From positions 124,001-188,000 of the forward strand of contig NZ_JAGGLV010000008.1 in assembly GCF_017874735.1 (NCBI RefSeq): DNA of 64,000 nt, in the 5' to 3' direction. This document shows, piece after piece, positions 47,976 through 56,272 of the stretch. This stretch comes from Paenibacillus silagei. Lineage in GTDB: Bacteria > Bacillota > Bacilli > Paenibacillales > Paenibacillaceae. Within the stretch, counting starts at the first letter, position 1. Each line of letters begins with the position of its first letter. The translations under genes and the position numbers were made by a program. The notes beneath the pieces were generated by a model. The model did no database searches. It worked only from the letters and a program-made list of their open reading frames with translations, and was not told where the DNA came from.

Positions 47976-49763
47976 ATGAAGCTCGGCTTTCATTCCATTC
48001 ATCATCGGTTGTTCTTGCTGTTTCTTTTTTGCATGTCCAGTATTCTGCTTATTGTCAGCCTGCTGTACTATAACCGGACTACAGACCAATTGCATGAGAA
48101 GATCGGTGATTTGTCGCAAAAAAACGTCGCCCAGAGCGCAGGCTTATTCACGCTTCTCTATAAGGGGTATGACGCCTTGTCCAAATCGCTCAGCAATAAC
48201 TTCGAGATGATCCGCTTGATTAATGAGAAGACGGACGGGCCGGCGGTGGCCTATATCAATGAGCAGACGGTGACGAATATCATCGGCTCGATTTTTTATT
48301 CGCGGGATGATCTGGTGGGTATTCATGTGATCACGGACCGCGGCAAGATCTACAACTATGGCAACTATATGAATGTGGTCGATCCGAATTATAGGAAGGA
48401 GGACTGGTACCGGCAGCTTCAGGCATCTTCGGGCAAAATGGTCTGGCTCGGGGTGTATCCGCACTCACTGATCGACCAGGTGGAGGACAGCCCTGTCTTC
48501 GCCTTCGGGCGGCAGCTCTATGATCTGAATGAGCACAAGCCGATCGGCATCGTGCTGTATGAGACGGACCCGCAGCCGGTGCTGGACGCGCTGGAGAATC
48601 TGAAGCTGGGCGCGCACAGCCAGGTCTACCTGATGTCCCCGGATGGACGGTTTGTCACCTCGGCCACAGATCCGCAGCCGGACACTGCCCGTCTGCCTAA
48701 GCTCCCCGCTTCGGAGCATGTGATGGTTCAGCAGGAGCGCGGCCAACTGGTTGTGGCGTCTAAGCTGTCTTTCTCGGGCTGGTGGGTGATGAGTATTACG
48801 CCGGACCAGGATCTGAATGTGGAACTGGTGGAGATGAAGCGTTATCTCTTGATCGTAATCTCGGCGCTCATTCTGGTCTCCACGCTGATTGCTTCGATCG
48901 TATCGCAGACCATCTCTTCGCCGCTGAAGAAGCTGATCCGCGAGATGCGCCAGGTAGAGGTGGGGAACTTCGGCGGCATGGTCAAGGTCTCTTCGTATCA
49001 GGAGATTAACATTCTGGTCGCTTCCTTCAACCGGATGGTCCGGCGGATCGAGGAGCTGATTGAGCGGGTCAAGCTGTCCTCGGTCAGCGAAAAGAATGCG
49101 GAGTTGCATGCCCTGCAGTCCCAGGTGAACCCGCATTTTCTCTACAATACGCTGGATATGATCTACTGGATGCTCGATGAGGAGGGCAATGAACAGCTTG
49201 GCGAGCTGGTGCTGTCGCTGTCCTCAATGTTCCGCTACAGCAGCCAGTGGGAAGACGGGGCTGAGGTGAGCCTGAGGGAGGAGCTGGAGCAGATCGGGCA
49301 TTACCTGAAGATTATCTCGATCCGTCTGGAGGGCCGCCTCGTAATCGTGACGGATATCGATGAACGCTGGCTGAACATAAGGGTCCCGAAGATGACGGTG
49401 CAGCCGGTCATTGAGAATGCGGTCAAGCATGGACTGGAGCCGCTCTCGCGTCAGGGGATTCTTAAGGTATACACCCGGCAAGAGGACGACCACCTTGAGC
49501 TAATTGTGGAGGATAACGGGGACGGAATGAACGGGGAGCAGCTTGCAAGGCTACAGAAGTCGCTGAATGTGGATGGTCCGGATAGTTCGGGCTCCAGTGG
49601 CAGAGAAGGCGGCAAAAGCGGGATCGGACTCCAGAACCTGCACCGCCGCCTGCGGTTCATGTTCGGGGAGGGTTATGGTCTGCAGATTCAGAGCTTCCCC
49701 GGTGAGGGGACGCAGGTGGCGATAGTGCTGCCTATTCCAGTAGAAGGAGAGCTGCCGGGATGA
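47976..49763 (+). CDS. YesM-like sensor histidine kinase (locus 2)
   Basis: A 595-residue sensor with an N-terminal helix (RLFLLFLFCMSSILLIVSLL), an extracellular sensing region to about 285, a second helix ending LIVISALILVSTLIASI, HAMP, and a LytS/YesM-type kinase core. His387 in QVNPHFLYNTLDMIYW is the phospho-acceptor; ENAVKHG and LIVEDNGDGM are the N and G1 boxes. A C-terminal Ser/Gly-rich stretch lies between the G boxes. ATG 47976 follows AAAGGGGAGAG; GTG 47955 is excluded. The response regulator overlaps by four bases. Confidence 0.93.
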   Translation: MKLGFHSIHHRLFLLFLFCMSSILLIVSLLYYNRTTDQLHEKIGDLSQKNVAQSAGLFTLLYKGYDALSKSLSNNFEMIRLINEKTDGPAVAYINEQTVTNIIGSIFYSRDDLVGIHVITDRGKIYNYGNYMNVVDPNYRKEDWYRQLQASSGKMVWLGVYPHSLIDQVEDSPVFAFGRQLYDLNEHKPIGIVLYETDPQPVLDALENLKLGAHSQVYLMSPDGRFVTSATDPQPDTARLPKLPASEHVMVQQERGQLVVASKLSFSGWWVMSITPDQDLNVELVEMKRYLLIVISALILVSTLIASIVSQTISSPLKKLIREMRQVEVGNFGGMVKVSSYQEINILVASFNRMVRRIEELIERVKLSSVSEKNAELHALQSQVNPHFLYNTLDMIYWMLDEEGNEQLGELVLSLSSMFRYSSQWEDGAEVSLREELEQIGHYLKIISIRLEGRLVIVTDIDERWLNIRVPKMTVQPVIENAVKHGLEPLSRQGILKVYTRQEDDHLELIVEDNGDGMNGEQLARLQKSLNVDGPDSSGSSGREGGKSGIGLQNLHRRLRFMFGEGYGLQIQSFPGEGTQVAIVLPIPVEGELPG

Positions 49764-50962
49764 ATATTCTTATAGCCGATGATGAACGGGCCATCCGTGA
49801 AGGCATCAAGCGTACGATTAAGCAGATTAGTGCAGAGCATCAGGTGTTCGTGGCTGAGCGGGCGGAGGAAGCGGTGAAGATTCTGGAAGAGCAGCACATC
49901 CATATCGTGCTGACCGATATTCTGATGCCGGGCATGAACGGGCTGGAATTCATGAAAATCTCGAAGCGCCGGTATCCGTATGTGAAATGGATTGTCATCT
50001 CTGCCCACAGCGAATTCTCCTATGCCCAGGAGGCGGTCCGGCTGGGGGCACGGGACTATCTGCTCAAGCCGATCGGCAAGCATAAGCTGACCGAGCTGAT
50101 CGACAGCCTGACCATCGAAATCCAGCAGGACAACCAGCTCTCGCGGCAAGGCGAGCGGCTGAAGGCCAGTCTGCGGTTCCTGCGCGAGGGGGTTTTTCAG
50201 CGGCTGGCCTCCGGGCTGGATATCGGGAATCTGGACATCGACGCGTTCATTGAAGATTATCATTCCTTCTATCTGGTGATGGTTCAGCTGGAGCCTGGGG
50301 ATCAGAGCGCCCGGCTGGAGCATTTCATTGTCGAGAATGTTCTCTCCGAGCTGATTGAGCGGTATGGGCGGGGCTTCGTGGTCAGCTATGACCGCCAGCA
50401 CCTGCTGGGCCTGATCTCACCGGGCGAGAGCGTCCGGGTAGAGCAGTTCCAGGAGGAGGTGAAGACGCATCTGACGCATTATTTGAAAATCCCTTTTCAG
50501 ATGATCTATTCCGGGCGGAGCTGTGACTTCCATACGGTGCCGCAGATCGTGAAGCGGATGCGGGAGGCTTCGGACTTCCAGGGGCCGCCGCTTGAGCCGC
50601 TCAAGGGGAGTGGGGAGAAGGCGATTGAAGTGGCGCTGCACTACATTAAGGAGCATTTCTACGAGGAGCTGTCACTGGAGAGAATCGCTTCGGTGGTGTT
50701 CCTGAATCCGGCTTATTTCAGCCAGCTGTTCAAGCAGAAGACGGGGCAGGGGTACAAGGAATATGTCACCTCGCTGCGGCTGGAGCAGGCGAAGCTGCTA
50801 CTACTGAATCCGGGGCTGAAGCTGGCCGATATCGCAGAGCGGGTAGGCTACCAGGACATGCGCCATTTTACCCAAATGTTCCGCAAGAAATACAACCTTA
50901 CCCCCACAGAATACCGCCAGCAGGAGAGCATCAGCATTCTTAGGAGCAAGGGTACTCTGTGA
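49760..50962 (+). CDS. YesN-like AraC-type response regulator (locus 2)
   Basis: The 400-residue protein has a receiver domain with Asp53 in [15 protein letters not shown] and Lys near 105 in LLKPIG, a middle region, and a C-terminal AraC double helix-turn-helix with [20 protein letters not shown] and [17 protein letters not shown]. It overlaps its kinase by ATGA and is the last gene of locus 2. Its 3' end overlaps the convergent DUF2441 gene by 23 bp. Confidence 0.93.
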   Translation: MNILIADDERAIREGIKRTIKQISAEHQVFVAERAEEAVKILEEQHIHIVLTDILMPGMNGLEFMKISKRRYPYVKWIVISAHSEFSYAQEAVRLGARDYLLKPIGKHKLTELIDSLTIEIQQDNQLSRQGERLKASLRFLREGVFQRLASGLDIGNLDIDAFIEDYHSFYLVMVQLEPGDQSARLEHFIVENVLSELIERYGRGFVVSYDRQHLLGLISPGESVRVEQFQEEVKTHLTHYLKIPFQMIYSGRSCDFHTVPQIVKRMREASDFQGPPLEPLKGSGEKAIEVALHYIKEHFYEELSLERIASVVFLNPAYFSQLFKQKTGQGYKEYVTSLRLEQAKLLLLNPGLKLADIAERVGYQDMRHFTQMFRKKYNLTPTEYRQQESISILRSKGTL

Positions 50963-51536
50963 GGATGTCTGCGACTTCGATTCTTCCGTTAATCAACAGC
51001 TCTGGGAGCGCATTATTATAATTACCTTTCCAGTAATCTCTGGCTTGTTCGATTTTACGGGAGAATGGGGCCCCGTCTTCCTTGGGCAATAGACTGCCAT
51101 CACCTTCAAAAATAGCTCCAGTGACCTTAAGTTTCACGATCTGCAGCACTTTCCGGTGATACGAATCGAATATGCTTTTCCACATCAGGGCGTCTTCATA
51201 GCTCTTCGCTGCGTATAAGCAAGACAAACGTGAAGGATACTCAGGATGTTCCTGTAGCCTTACCATTTCAACGATCACCTCCCGAACCGCTCGGATGGTC
51301 TGCTCCGCATACTTAACTGCAACATCTGCATCCTCTTTATCCAATTTCAAACCGTCATCAGTATAATTGCCGTGCAGGATTTGAATAACGTCTTCCCCTT
51401 TGGAATTCAACTGTTCTTGCTCAAAAAAGTAGTGATACAAGGTGTTTTTCTGCTGGTTGTCAAAATGAATGATTTGATTCAGTGCCATCTTCTTCCGGGT
51501 TACAATGTGGTAAACGTATCTTTCGCTTGCTTGCAT
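50940..51536 (-). CDS. DUF2441 domain-containing protein
   Basis: The 198-residue protein matches DUF2441 by the pattern [60 protein letters not shown] and [12 protein letters not shown]. The fold is probably mixed alpha/beta. The N-terminal YH and the SRLSCLY block resemble the first two signature positions of ADP-ribosyltransferase-like proteins, but this is only a visual impression. GGAGGCAGAC precedes the minus-strand ATG. It is AT-richer than locus 2. Confidence 0.8.
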   Translation of the reverse strand: MQASERYVYHIVTRKKMALNQIIHFDNQQKNTLYHYFFEQEQLNSKGEDVIQILHGNYTDDGLKLDKEDADVAVKYAEQTIRAVREVIVEMVRLQEHPEYPSRLSCLYAAKSYEDALMWKSIFDSYHRKVLQIVKLKVTGAIFEGDGSLLPKEDGAPFSRKIEQARDYWKGNYNNALPELLINGRIEVADILTEYPCS

Positions 51537-51637
51537 AGTCTGCCTCCTAGTTAAGCATCAGATTTAAACGTGTGAACATTACTTTTAACTCATCACTTGC
51601 TGAGGGTTGCGTCCTGATCAGGTGCAAGGGATAGGCT

Positions 51638-51823
51638 TAATTGCACTCTGTACAACTAAATCGCCGGATGTGCCGCTGAATCTCTGTTTAGCTGTATTTC
51701 GTACAACTAAAATGCTTCTGTATCCGTCTTTTCGCCCATTCCGGCAAATTTAGTTGTATGGAATACAGTTAAGAGAGGTATGCCTTCCTTTTCATAGTTT
51801 TTAGTTGCACCGAATACACTTAT
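51638..51823. repeat. Four-box element with TAACTGTATTCCGTACAACTAAA units
   Basis: Boxes at 51638-51661 and 51688-51712 run forward (ending TACAACTAAA or ACAACTAAAA); boxes at 51747-51772 and 51797-51823 are the reverse (TTTAGTTGTATGGAATACAG and TTAGTTGCACCGAATACAC). Spacings are 50, 59 and 50 bp. No gene is seen from 51537 to 51933. The layout repeats that of the element at 36833-37012. Confidence 0.8.
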
Positions 51824-51933
51824 CTCTGAATATTCGCTATGAACGCAGCTTCATACCTTTATAAACTTAGTCATAACCCATACCCCATCGTAAAAAGATG
51901 GAGACGATTCCGCAGACCAGTCCGGCGGTCGCA

Positions 51934-52707
51934 TCAATAATTAACCCAGTGCTCCAGCGTAACAGCGCGGGTAAGGCCAATGGATTCGGCGAGGCGGATG
52001 GAGGCGAGATTGTTCTCCAGCACCTGGTACCTGGGAATGTAGCCCCGTTTCAGGGTATGGAAGACTGCTGTACGGACTACACGCTGTGCCAATCCCCGCT
52101 GTCTGGCAGCTTCTATGGTACGCACACCGCCTATCTCCCAGATTCGCTCCTCATTGCGGTACACGATACATGTACTGAGTGGCGTACCCCCGTCAAATAA
52201 CGTCACAGCGAACGCCCCGTCTTCAAAATACTGCGTGATCTCCTCTAGCGAATAATCATTCGCCATCCACAGCGGCAGCAGCCGTTCATCGATAGCTTCA
52301 CTGACCGTGCAGGCCTCATCTGCGCTGAACCCCTGGCCTTCGGCCGAAGAATAAGAATAGAGACTACGGACCCGCCGCAGTGCGAAATACGGTTCCAGCG
52401 CCTGACGGTACGCATCCTCCTGAAGCTTGAAGACCAGGTTAGCGTCCCGCGGCAACCGCTTCAGCAGGGCAGGGAAGACCTCAGGACTGCTGTAGTCCAT
52501 CAGCACAACGGTGTCAGCTTCCGGGTAGGTCCGGTGATCATAGCCGAAGGTGGCGGCAGGCATAAGCAGCAGCACGCTCCACTCCTCCTGCTGTTCAATC
52601 AGCACGCTGTCGATCTGAGCGTGATAAGCCGTCATCATTTTGAGCAGCGTAACATTCTTCAGCGGATTCCGGCGTAATTTCTCCATTATGGCTGTATAGT
52701 GACTCAT
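51934..52707 (-). CDS. GNAT family N-acetyltransferase
   Basis: The 257-residue protein has a divergent N-terminal half and a C-terminal GNAT fold with IWEIGGVRTIEAARQRGLAQ (about residues 190-210) and IPRYQVLENNLASIRLAESIG. This layout is that of the GNAT proteins with a paired or degenerate N-terminal domain. Substrate is unknown. AAGGAGTG precedes the minus-strand ATG, and it begins six bases after the glutamate racemase stop, so the two are cotranscribed. Confidence 0.85.
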   Translation of the reverse strand: MSHYTAIMEKLRRNPLKNVTLLKMMTAYHAQIDSVLIEQQEEWSVLLLMPAATFGYDHRTYPEADTVVLMDYSSPEVFPALLKRLPRDANLVFKLQEDAYRQALEPYFALRRVRSLYSYSSAEGQGFSADEACTVSEAIDERLLPLWMANDYSLEEITQYFEDGAFAVTLFDGGTPLSTCIVYRNEERIWEIGGVRTIEAARQRGLAQRVVRTAVFHTLKRGYIPRYQVLENNLASIRLAESIGLTRAVTLEHWVNY

Positions 52708-52713
52708 GCGGGA

Positions 52714-53520
52714 TCACTCCTTTTTGCTCAGATTAATAGATTGTTCAATGTCATCCAGACGCTTGAACAGGCGCTCATACTTGGATAACAATGCAGGATC
52801 GTCTACCTGTACACTGGACCTGTAAAAAAGGATATCACCCGTCCCCTCATTGATCCGTCCCCCTGCTTGAAGAACCTGCTTCAGGTGTCTGGCAGTTCCG
52901 AGACTGCCCGAGATGAAGTCGACCGTATCCGGGAATATCTTCCGCAGGCTTCCCTCGAAGTAGGGGAAATGGGTGCATCCGAGAACCACTGTGCTGTACC
53001 GCTTAAGGTCCAAGTGTGCCAGCTCACTTTTCAGATAGGGAATGATTCTCTCTTCGTCAAAATCAAAATGCTCCGCAAACTGAACCAGCCCGGGAAGCGG
53101 CAGACTATCTACAATCTCCCCGTGATCAATGCGGTGCACCAAATCATGATACTTCTTCTCCTGAAGCGTTAAGCGGGTGGCCAGTACCAACACCTTCTTC
53201 TGCTTGCCCTCCGATTGTTCAACCGCAGGCTTGACTGCCGGCTCGATCCCGAGAACCGGAAAGTCATACCGCTGCCGCAGCTCTTCGATCACGATGCTGG
53301 TGGCTGTGTTACAAGCGACAACCAACGCTTTGATATGCTGCTTGGCCATGAAATCCACCGCTTGCAGGATGTATTCCCTGACTTCGTTTTTCGTCTTCTC
53401 CCCATAGGGCACATGGTCTGTATCTGCATAGAAGAGGTAGTCCTCTTGCGGCAAGAGCTTAAGCGCCTGATGAAGCACGGTTAACCCGCCAATTCCGGAG
53501 TCAAAAAATCCAATTCGCAT
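52714..53520 (-). CDS. murI: Glutamate racemase
   Basis: MurI interconverts L- and D-glutamate for the second position of the peptidoglycan peptide. The 268-residue protein has the first catalytic cysteine in VVACNTATS and the second in LGCTHFPYF, with the N-terminal IGFFDSGIGGLTVL signature. Length and motifs are standard. It is followed on the minus strand by a GNAT gene. Cell-wall function is shared with murB at the start of the window, but the two are 52 kb apart. The C-terminus has an extra segment ending SINLSKKE. Confidence 0.95.
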   Translation of the reverse strand: MRIGFFDSGIGGLTVLHQALKLLPQEDYLFYADTDHVPYGEKTKNEVREYILQAVDFMAKQHIKALVVACNTATSIVIEELRQRYDFPVLGIEPAVKPAVEQSEGKQKKVLVLATRLTLQEKKYHDLVHRIDHGEIVDSLPLPGLVQFAEHFDFDEERIIPYLKSELAHLDLKRYSTVVLGCTHFPYFEGSLRKIFPDTVDFISGSLGTARHLKQVLQAGGRINEGTGDILFYRSSVQVDDPALLSKYERLFKRLDDIEQSINLSKKE

Positions 53521-53597
53521 ACGTCCACTCTTTCCGTCATTATTAAAAGGATTCTATTATTCTATCATTAGACTTATTGTAGAACTATAGCGCATGG

Positions 53598-53643
53598 ATA
53601 AAAGACCAGACTTCCGCCTCTGTTGCCGGAGAGGGAAGCCTGG
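53598..53643 (-). terminator. Terminator of the 56-residue protein gene
   Basis: CCAG-CTTCC-CCTC pairs with GAGG-GAAG-CTGG with single mismatches, and TCTTTTATCC follows on the minus strand. Confidence 0.7.
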
Positions 53644-53667
53644 ACAATAAGCATAGCAAAGCTGAAA

Positions 53668-53838
53668 TCAGCTCTCGTTCTTGGTCACGCCGTTTAGACT
53701 CGGCACGACATCTGCTGCTTTATCAGGAGTCACCATCTGGGGGATTTCGCTGATGCTGGCGTGATTCTGCTGGTTGTTTTTTGAATCGGCGCGATTGTCT
53801 GCACGGTCATGCTTCGGGTCTGCACTATTCTTGGGCAT
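53668..53838 (-). CDS. Small hydrophilic protein, 56 residues
   Basis: The frame starts MPKNSADPKHDRADNRADSK and is rich in Asn, Asp, Lys and Ser, with no hydrophobic helix, so it is likely a disordered soluble peptide. GGAGGTG stands at good distance from the ATG, and a terminator hairpin follows. No family is recognised. It may be a spore- or stress-related small acidic protein, but that is only a guess. A second small upstream frame was not found. Confidence 0.65.
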   Translation of the reverse strand: MPKNSADPKHDRADNRADSKNNQQNHASISEIPQMVTPDKAADVVPSLNGVTKNES

Positions 53839-53934
53839 ACTGTTCACCTCCGTCTCTGCGGGTTAGTATGAGATAGAGGTTTGTATTTTATTCCAGTGGC
53901 GGGTACAGGTTATAGCCGAAGGAGGAGAGGGATT

Positions 53935-54462
53935 ATGGCTGAGAAGACTAAGGTTGTAGAGGTGGTTCCGTATGATCCGGCCTGGAAGGCGGAATATAGC
54001 AGAATTGAGAAGCGGATGCTGGAGATCGCCGGAGATCTGATTATCGCAGCGGAGCATGTGGGCAGCACCTCGATTGAAGGACTGTGGGCCAAGCCTGTGA
54101 TTGATATCGATCTGGTGATGGAGAGCTATGACCAGCTGCCGGAGATCATCCGCAGACTGCAGGAGTTCGGTTATGAGCATCAGGGAAATATGGGCATTGA
54201 GGGCCGGGAAGCCTTCAAGAGCAACCGGGATGAAGGATTCATGAAATACCATCTCTATGTATGTCCCAAGGATGGCAAGGGTTATGTGGAGCATATCCTC
54301 TTCCGTGATTATCTGCGCAGCCATCCCGCTGCCCGGGAGGAATATCAGGCGGTCAAGCAGCGGCTGGCTGAAGCGTACCGTTATGATATCGATGCGTATT
54401 GTGACGGGAAGACCGCGTTTGTGCAGTCTATTTTGCAGAGGGCGTCACAGCATCAAGAGTGA
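53935..54462 (+). CDS. GrpB family protein
   Basis: The 175-residue protein matches the GrpB/UPF0157 family, nucleotidyltransferase-like proteins of unknown activity. Characteristic blocks are VVPYDPAWKAEYSRIEKRML, EHVGSTSIEGLWAKPVIDID and YHLYVCPKDGKGYVEHILFRD. The GS and D-x-D positions of the nucleotidyltransferase fold (GSTS, then DID) are intact. GGAGGAGAGG precedes ATG 53935; an 18-residue in-frame extension is excluded. Confidence 0.92.
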   Translation: MAEKTKVVEVVPYDPAWKAEYSRIEKRMLEIAGDLIIAAEHVGSTSIEGLWAKPVIDIDLVMESYDQLPEIIRRLQEFGYEHQGNMGIEGREAFKSNRDEGFMKYHLYVCPKDGKGYVEHILFRDYLRSHPAAREEYQAVKQRLAEAYRYDIDAYCDGKTAFVQSILQRASQHQE

Positions 54463-54470
54463 GAGGGAGC

Positions 54471-55631
54471 TTAGCTGGGACGGGTCCAGAATCCCTCAGC
54501 GGAACGCTTGTCCGGCAGCACTGCCTCGTATACACGCATTCCCGCCGGGTCAAGGAACCCGAATGTTCTCCAGCCGTTTAACTGCGGGGAACCGAAACAG
54601 ATATGCAGCTCGCGGGCTGTGTTGTCACAGACCATGGACCATAAGGTGCCTAAGCCTTCGCTGTAATGGTGACAGCAGATCCCTTCGGGATATTCGCGTC
54701 CTGCGGCAGCTTTCATGGCTTCTACAGGATGGATAGCGGTGTTATCGTCCATAAGTGCTGCACGCAGCGCGTCATATCTTGTCCATGAGTTCTCCATGAC
54801 TTGCTGATTGTGTAGCTGCATGGAGGGCAGGGTGTAATGGTTCGCCGAGAGCACAAGCTGGCTTACGCTTAAGCTGGCAGCAGTAGCAGGATGGTACTGG
54901 ATCTCTTTCTCGGTACCAGCCGTCTCCACAAGGGCGATGTTCCCCTGGGCGTCAGAGATCAGGAAGTTTCTGTAGTCGGCCACCGGCATGCTGCGCATGA
55001 GCTGGACCGCTTCTTCCGCGGTAGTACATTGATCCAGCAAGGCCCGGACTACGCCTGGAAATATAAAGCCCTCCCCGGTCATCTCCGGCCGGACTCTCCC
55101 CGAGGTGGTGGTTACGGTAAGTCCTGCTTCATTCATCCCGTCATAACGCCCGAACAGCTGCAGCGCAAAGCCGGTATGCGCCGGTTTGCCCTTCACCCGG
55201 GTTGTGCTGAGCAGCAGCTGATTATACGGCTCATCCTCCCAGCCAAAATCATAATTACGCATATGACAGATATGTCCGCTCTGTTCCCCACTTGCTCCAG
55301 TTCGGTAGGCTGCCTGTGTGCAGTGGCCCGGTGCCTGAGAATAGGAATAATAGAATACGACATGGGCGGCCTCTACGCCGGTCTCATCGGCGAAGCCTTG
55401 AATTTCTTCATTCAAGCCGGGGCAGTAGCGCTCGAAGCTCTCCATGGCTTTGTCTGCAGCATAGGGAGTCAGCGGGGAGGCTCCCATGAAGGGGGAGGAC
55501 AAGAAGGATAGCATGGCGGAGTTATTCTTATGATGGGCGCCCAAGGCGCGCCCGACCTCATAATGAGTGCCTTCGGTAACGAGATGTGTAAATTGTGCGG
55601 TCTTGCGCTGTAACAAGGGATTAGCATCCAT
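54471..55631 (-). CDS. C45 family autoproteolytic acyltransferase/hydrolase
   Basis: The 386-residue protein belongs to the Ntn-hydrolase C45 family of acyl-CoA:6-aminopenicillanic acid acyltransferase-like proteins. The candidate nucleophile is the cysteine in APGHCTQAAY (about residue 106), and HICHMRNYDFGWEDEPY and GRYDGMNEAGLTVTTTSG are family blocks. Members hydrolyse amides; penicillin chemistry is not implied. No signal peptide is seen, so it is cytoplasmic. AGAAGGAAC precedes the ATG. The 3' end lies next to the GrpB stop with an 8-bp gap. Confidence 0.85.
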   Translation of the reverse strand: MDANPLLQRKTAQFTHLVTEGTHYEVGRALGAHHKNNSAMLSFLSSPFMGASPLTPYAADKAMESFERYCPGLNEEIQGFADETGVEAAHVVFYYSYSQAPGHCTQAAYRTGASGEQSGHICHMRNYDFGWEDEPYNQLLLSTTRVKGKPAHTGFALQLFGRYDGMNEAGLTVTTTSGRVRPEMTGEGFIFPGVVRALLDQCTTAEEAVQLMRSMPVADYRNFLISDAQGNIALVETAGTEKEIQYHPATAASLSVSQLVLSANHYTLPSMQLHNQQVMENSWTRYDALRAALMDDNTAIHPVEAMKAAAGREYPEGICCHHYSEGLGTLWSMVCDNTARELHICFGSPQLNGWRTFGFLDPAGMRVYEAVLPDKRSAEGFWTRPS

Positions 55632-55892
55632 GTGAATGTTCCTTCTCTCGGTTATTCTCTGCGCAGAGTAGGTTCATTATAACGGGCGTATAGATCAGGC
55701 GGCAAAGCCTGCTGCACCCCAAATCCCCGGATGCGCAGCCAAGCGGCGAAGCGCTGTTATGAATTAGTCACATTTTCACTGGAATAGAAGGAAATACTTG
55801 TATTATTGAGGTTTTTAAGGTAAATTATTGGTAAGACTTTCGGATTACAATTCTTCCGGAAGTGCAACCTAATACTTGGTATATGCAAGCCG

Positions 55893-55923
55893 AAAAGGAG
55901 CATTTCCCCCAAATGCTCCTTTT
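55893..55923. terminator. Bidirectional terminator
   Basis: AAAAGGAGCATTT pairs perfectly with AAATGCTCCTTTT around CCCCC. It ends the 40-residue minus-strand gene. The bases 55632-55892 hold no other recognisable feature. Confidence 0.88.
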
Positions 55924-55938
55924 TGCGTGGGCAGGCTG

Positions 55939-56061
55939 TTAAGGTGCGAATGAAACGGTCTGAAGCACATAGCGGATGAGGAAGAAGGCAATGATCAGTA
56001 TGGAGAAGGCACTTAGCAGAAAAGAAACAATCTCTCTACCTGAACGTTTGGTTCGCCGCAT
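55939..56061 (-). CDS. Small membrane protein, 40 residues
   Basis: The frame is MRRTKRSGREIVSFLLSAF followed by SILIIAFFLIRYVLQTVSFAP (the two overlap none; total 40). A basic N-terminus and one hydrophobic helix predict an inner-leaflet basic tail with a single pass. The pattern resembles the N-terminal anchor of type I signal peptidases, but there is no catalytic domain. GAGGTGA precedes the ATG, ATTACA and TATAAT sit upstream on the minus strand (about 56123-56151), and a good terminator follows, so it appears to be a real small gene. Function unknown. Confidence 0.6.
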   Translation of the reverse strand: MRRTKRSGREIVSFLLSAFSILIIAFFLIRYVLQTVSFAP

Positions 56062-56272
56062 TACGGTCACCTCGGAGTATAGGAATGGATTAGCCGTCAC
56101 AGGTTATGCTCTATCCATCCATATTATACATAATTATTCCAAGACTGTAATACAAGCCAAAACAGGCTGTGCAGACCAGACTTATGTTTGTTATTGCTGC
56201 CCAAAGTAAGTTAGAATGAACCTACGCCAAAACAGCTTAGAAATCATTTACTTCAATGGAGGCATTGCACCT

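Noticed and set aside
51898..52200. 100-codon plus-strand frame
   Set aside because: It is antisense to the GNAT gene and has no ribosome site.
55976..56209. 77-codon plus-strand frame
   Set aside because: It overlaps the better supported 40-residue minus-strand gene and its control region and has no family resemblance.
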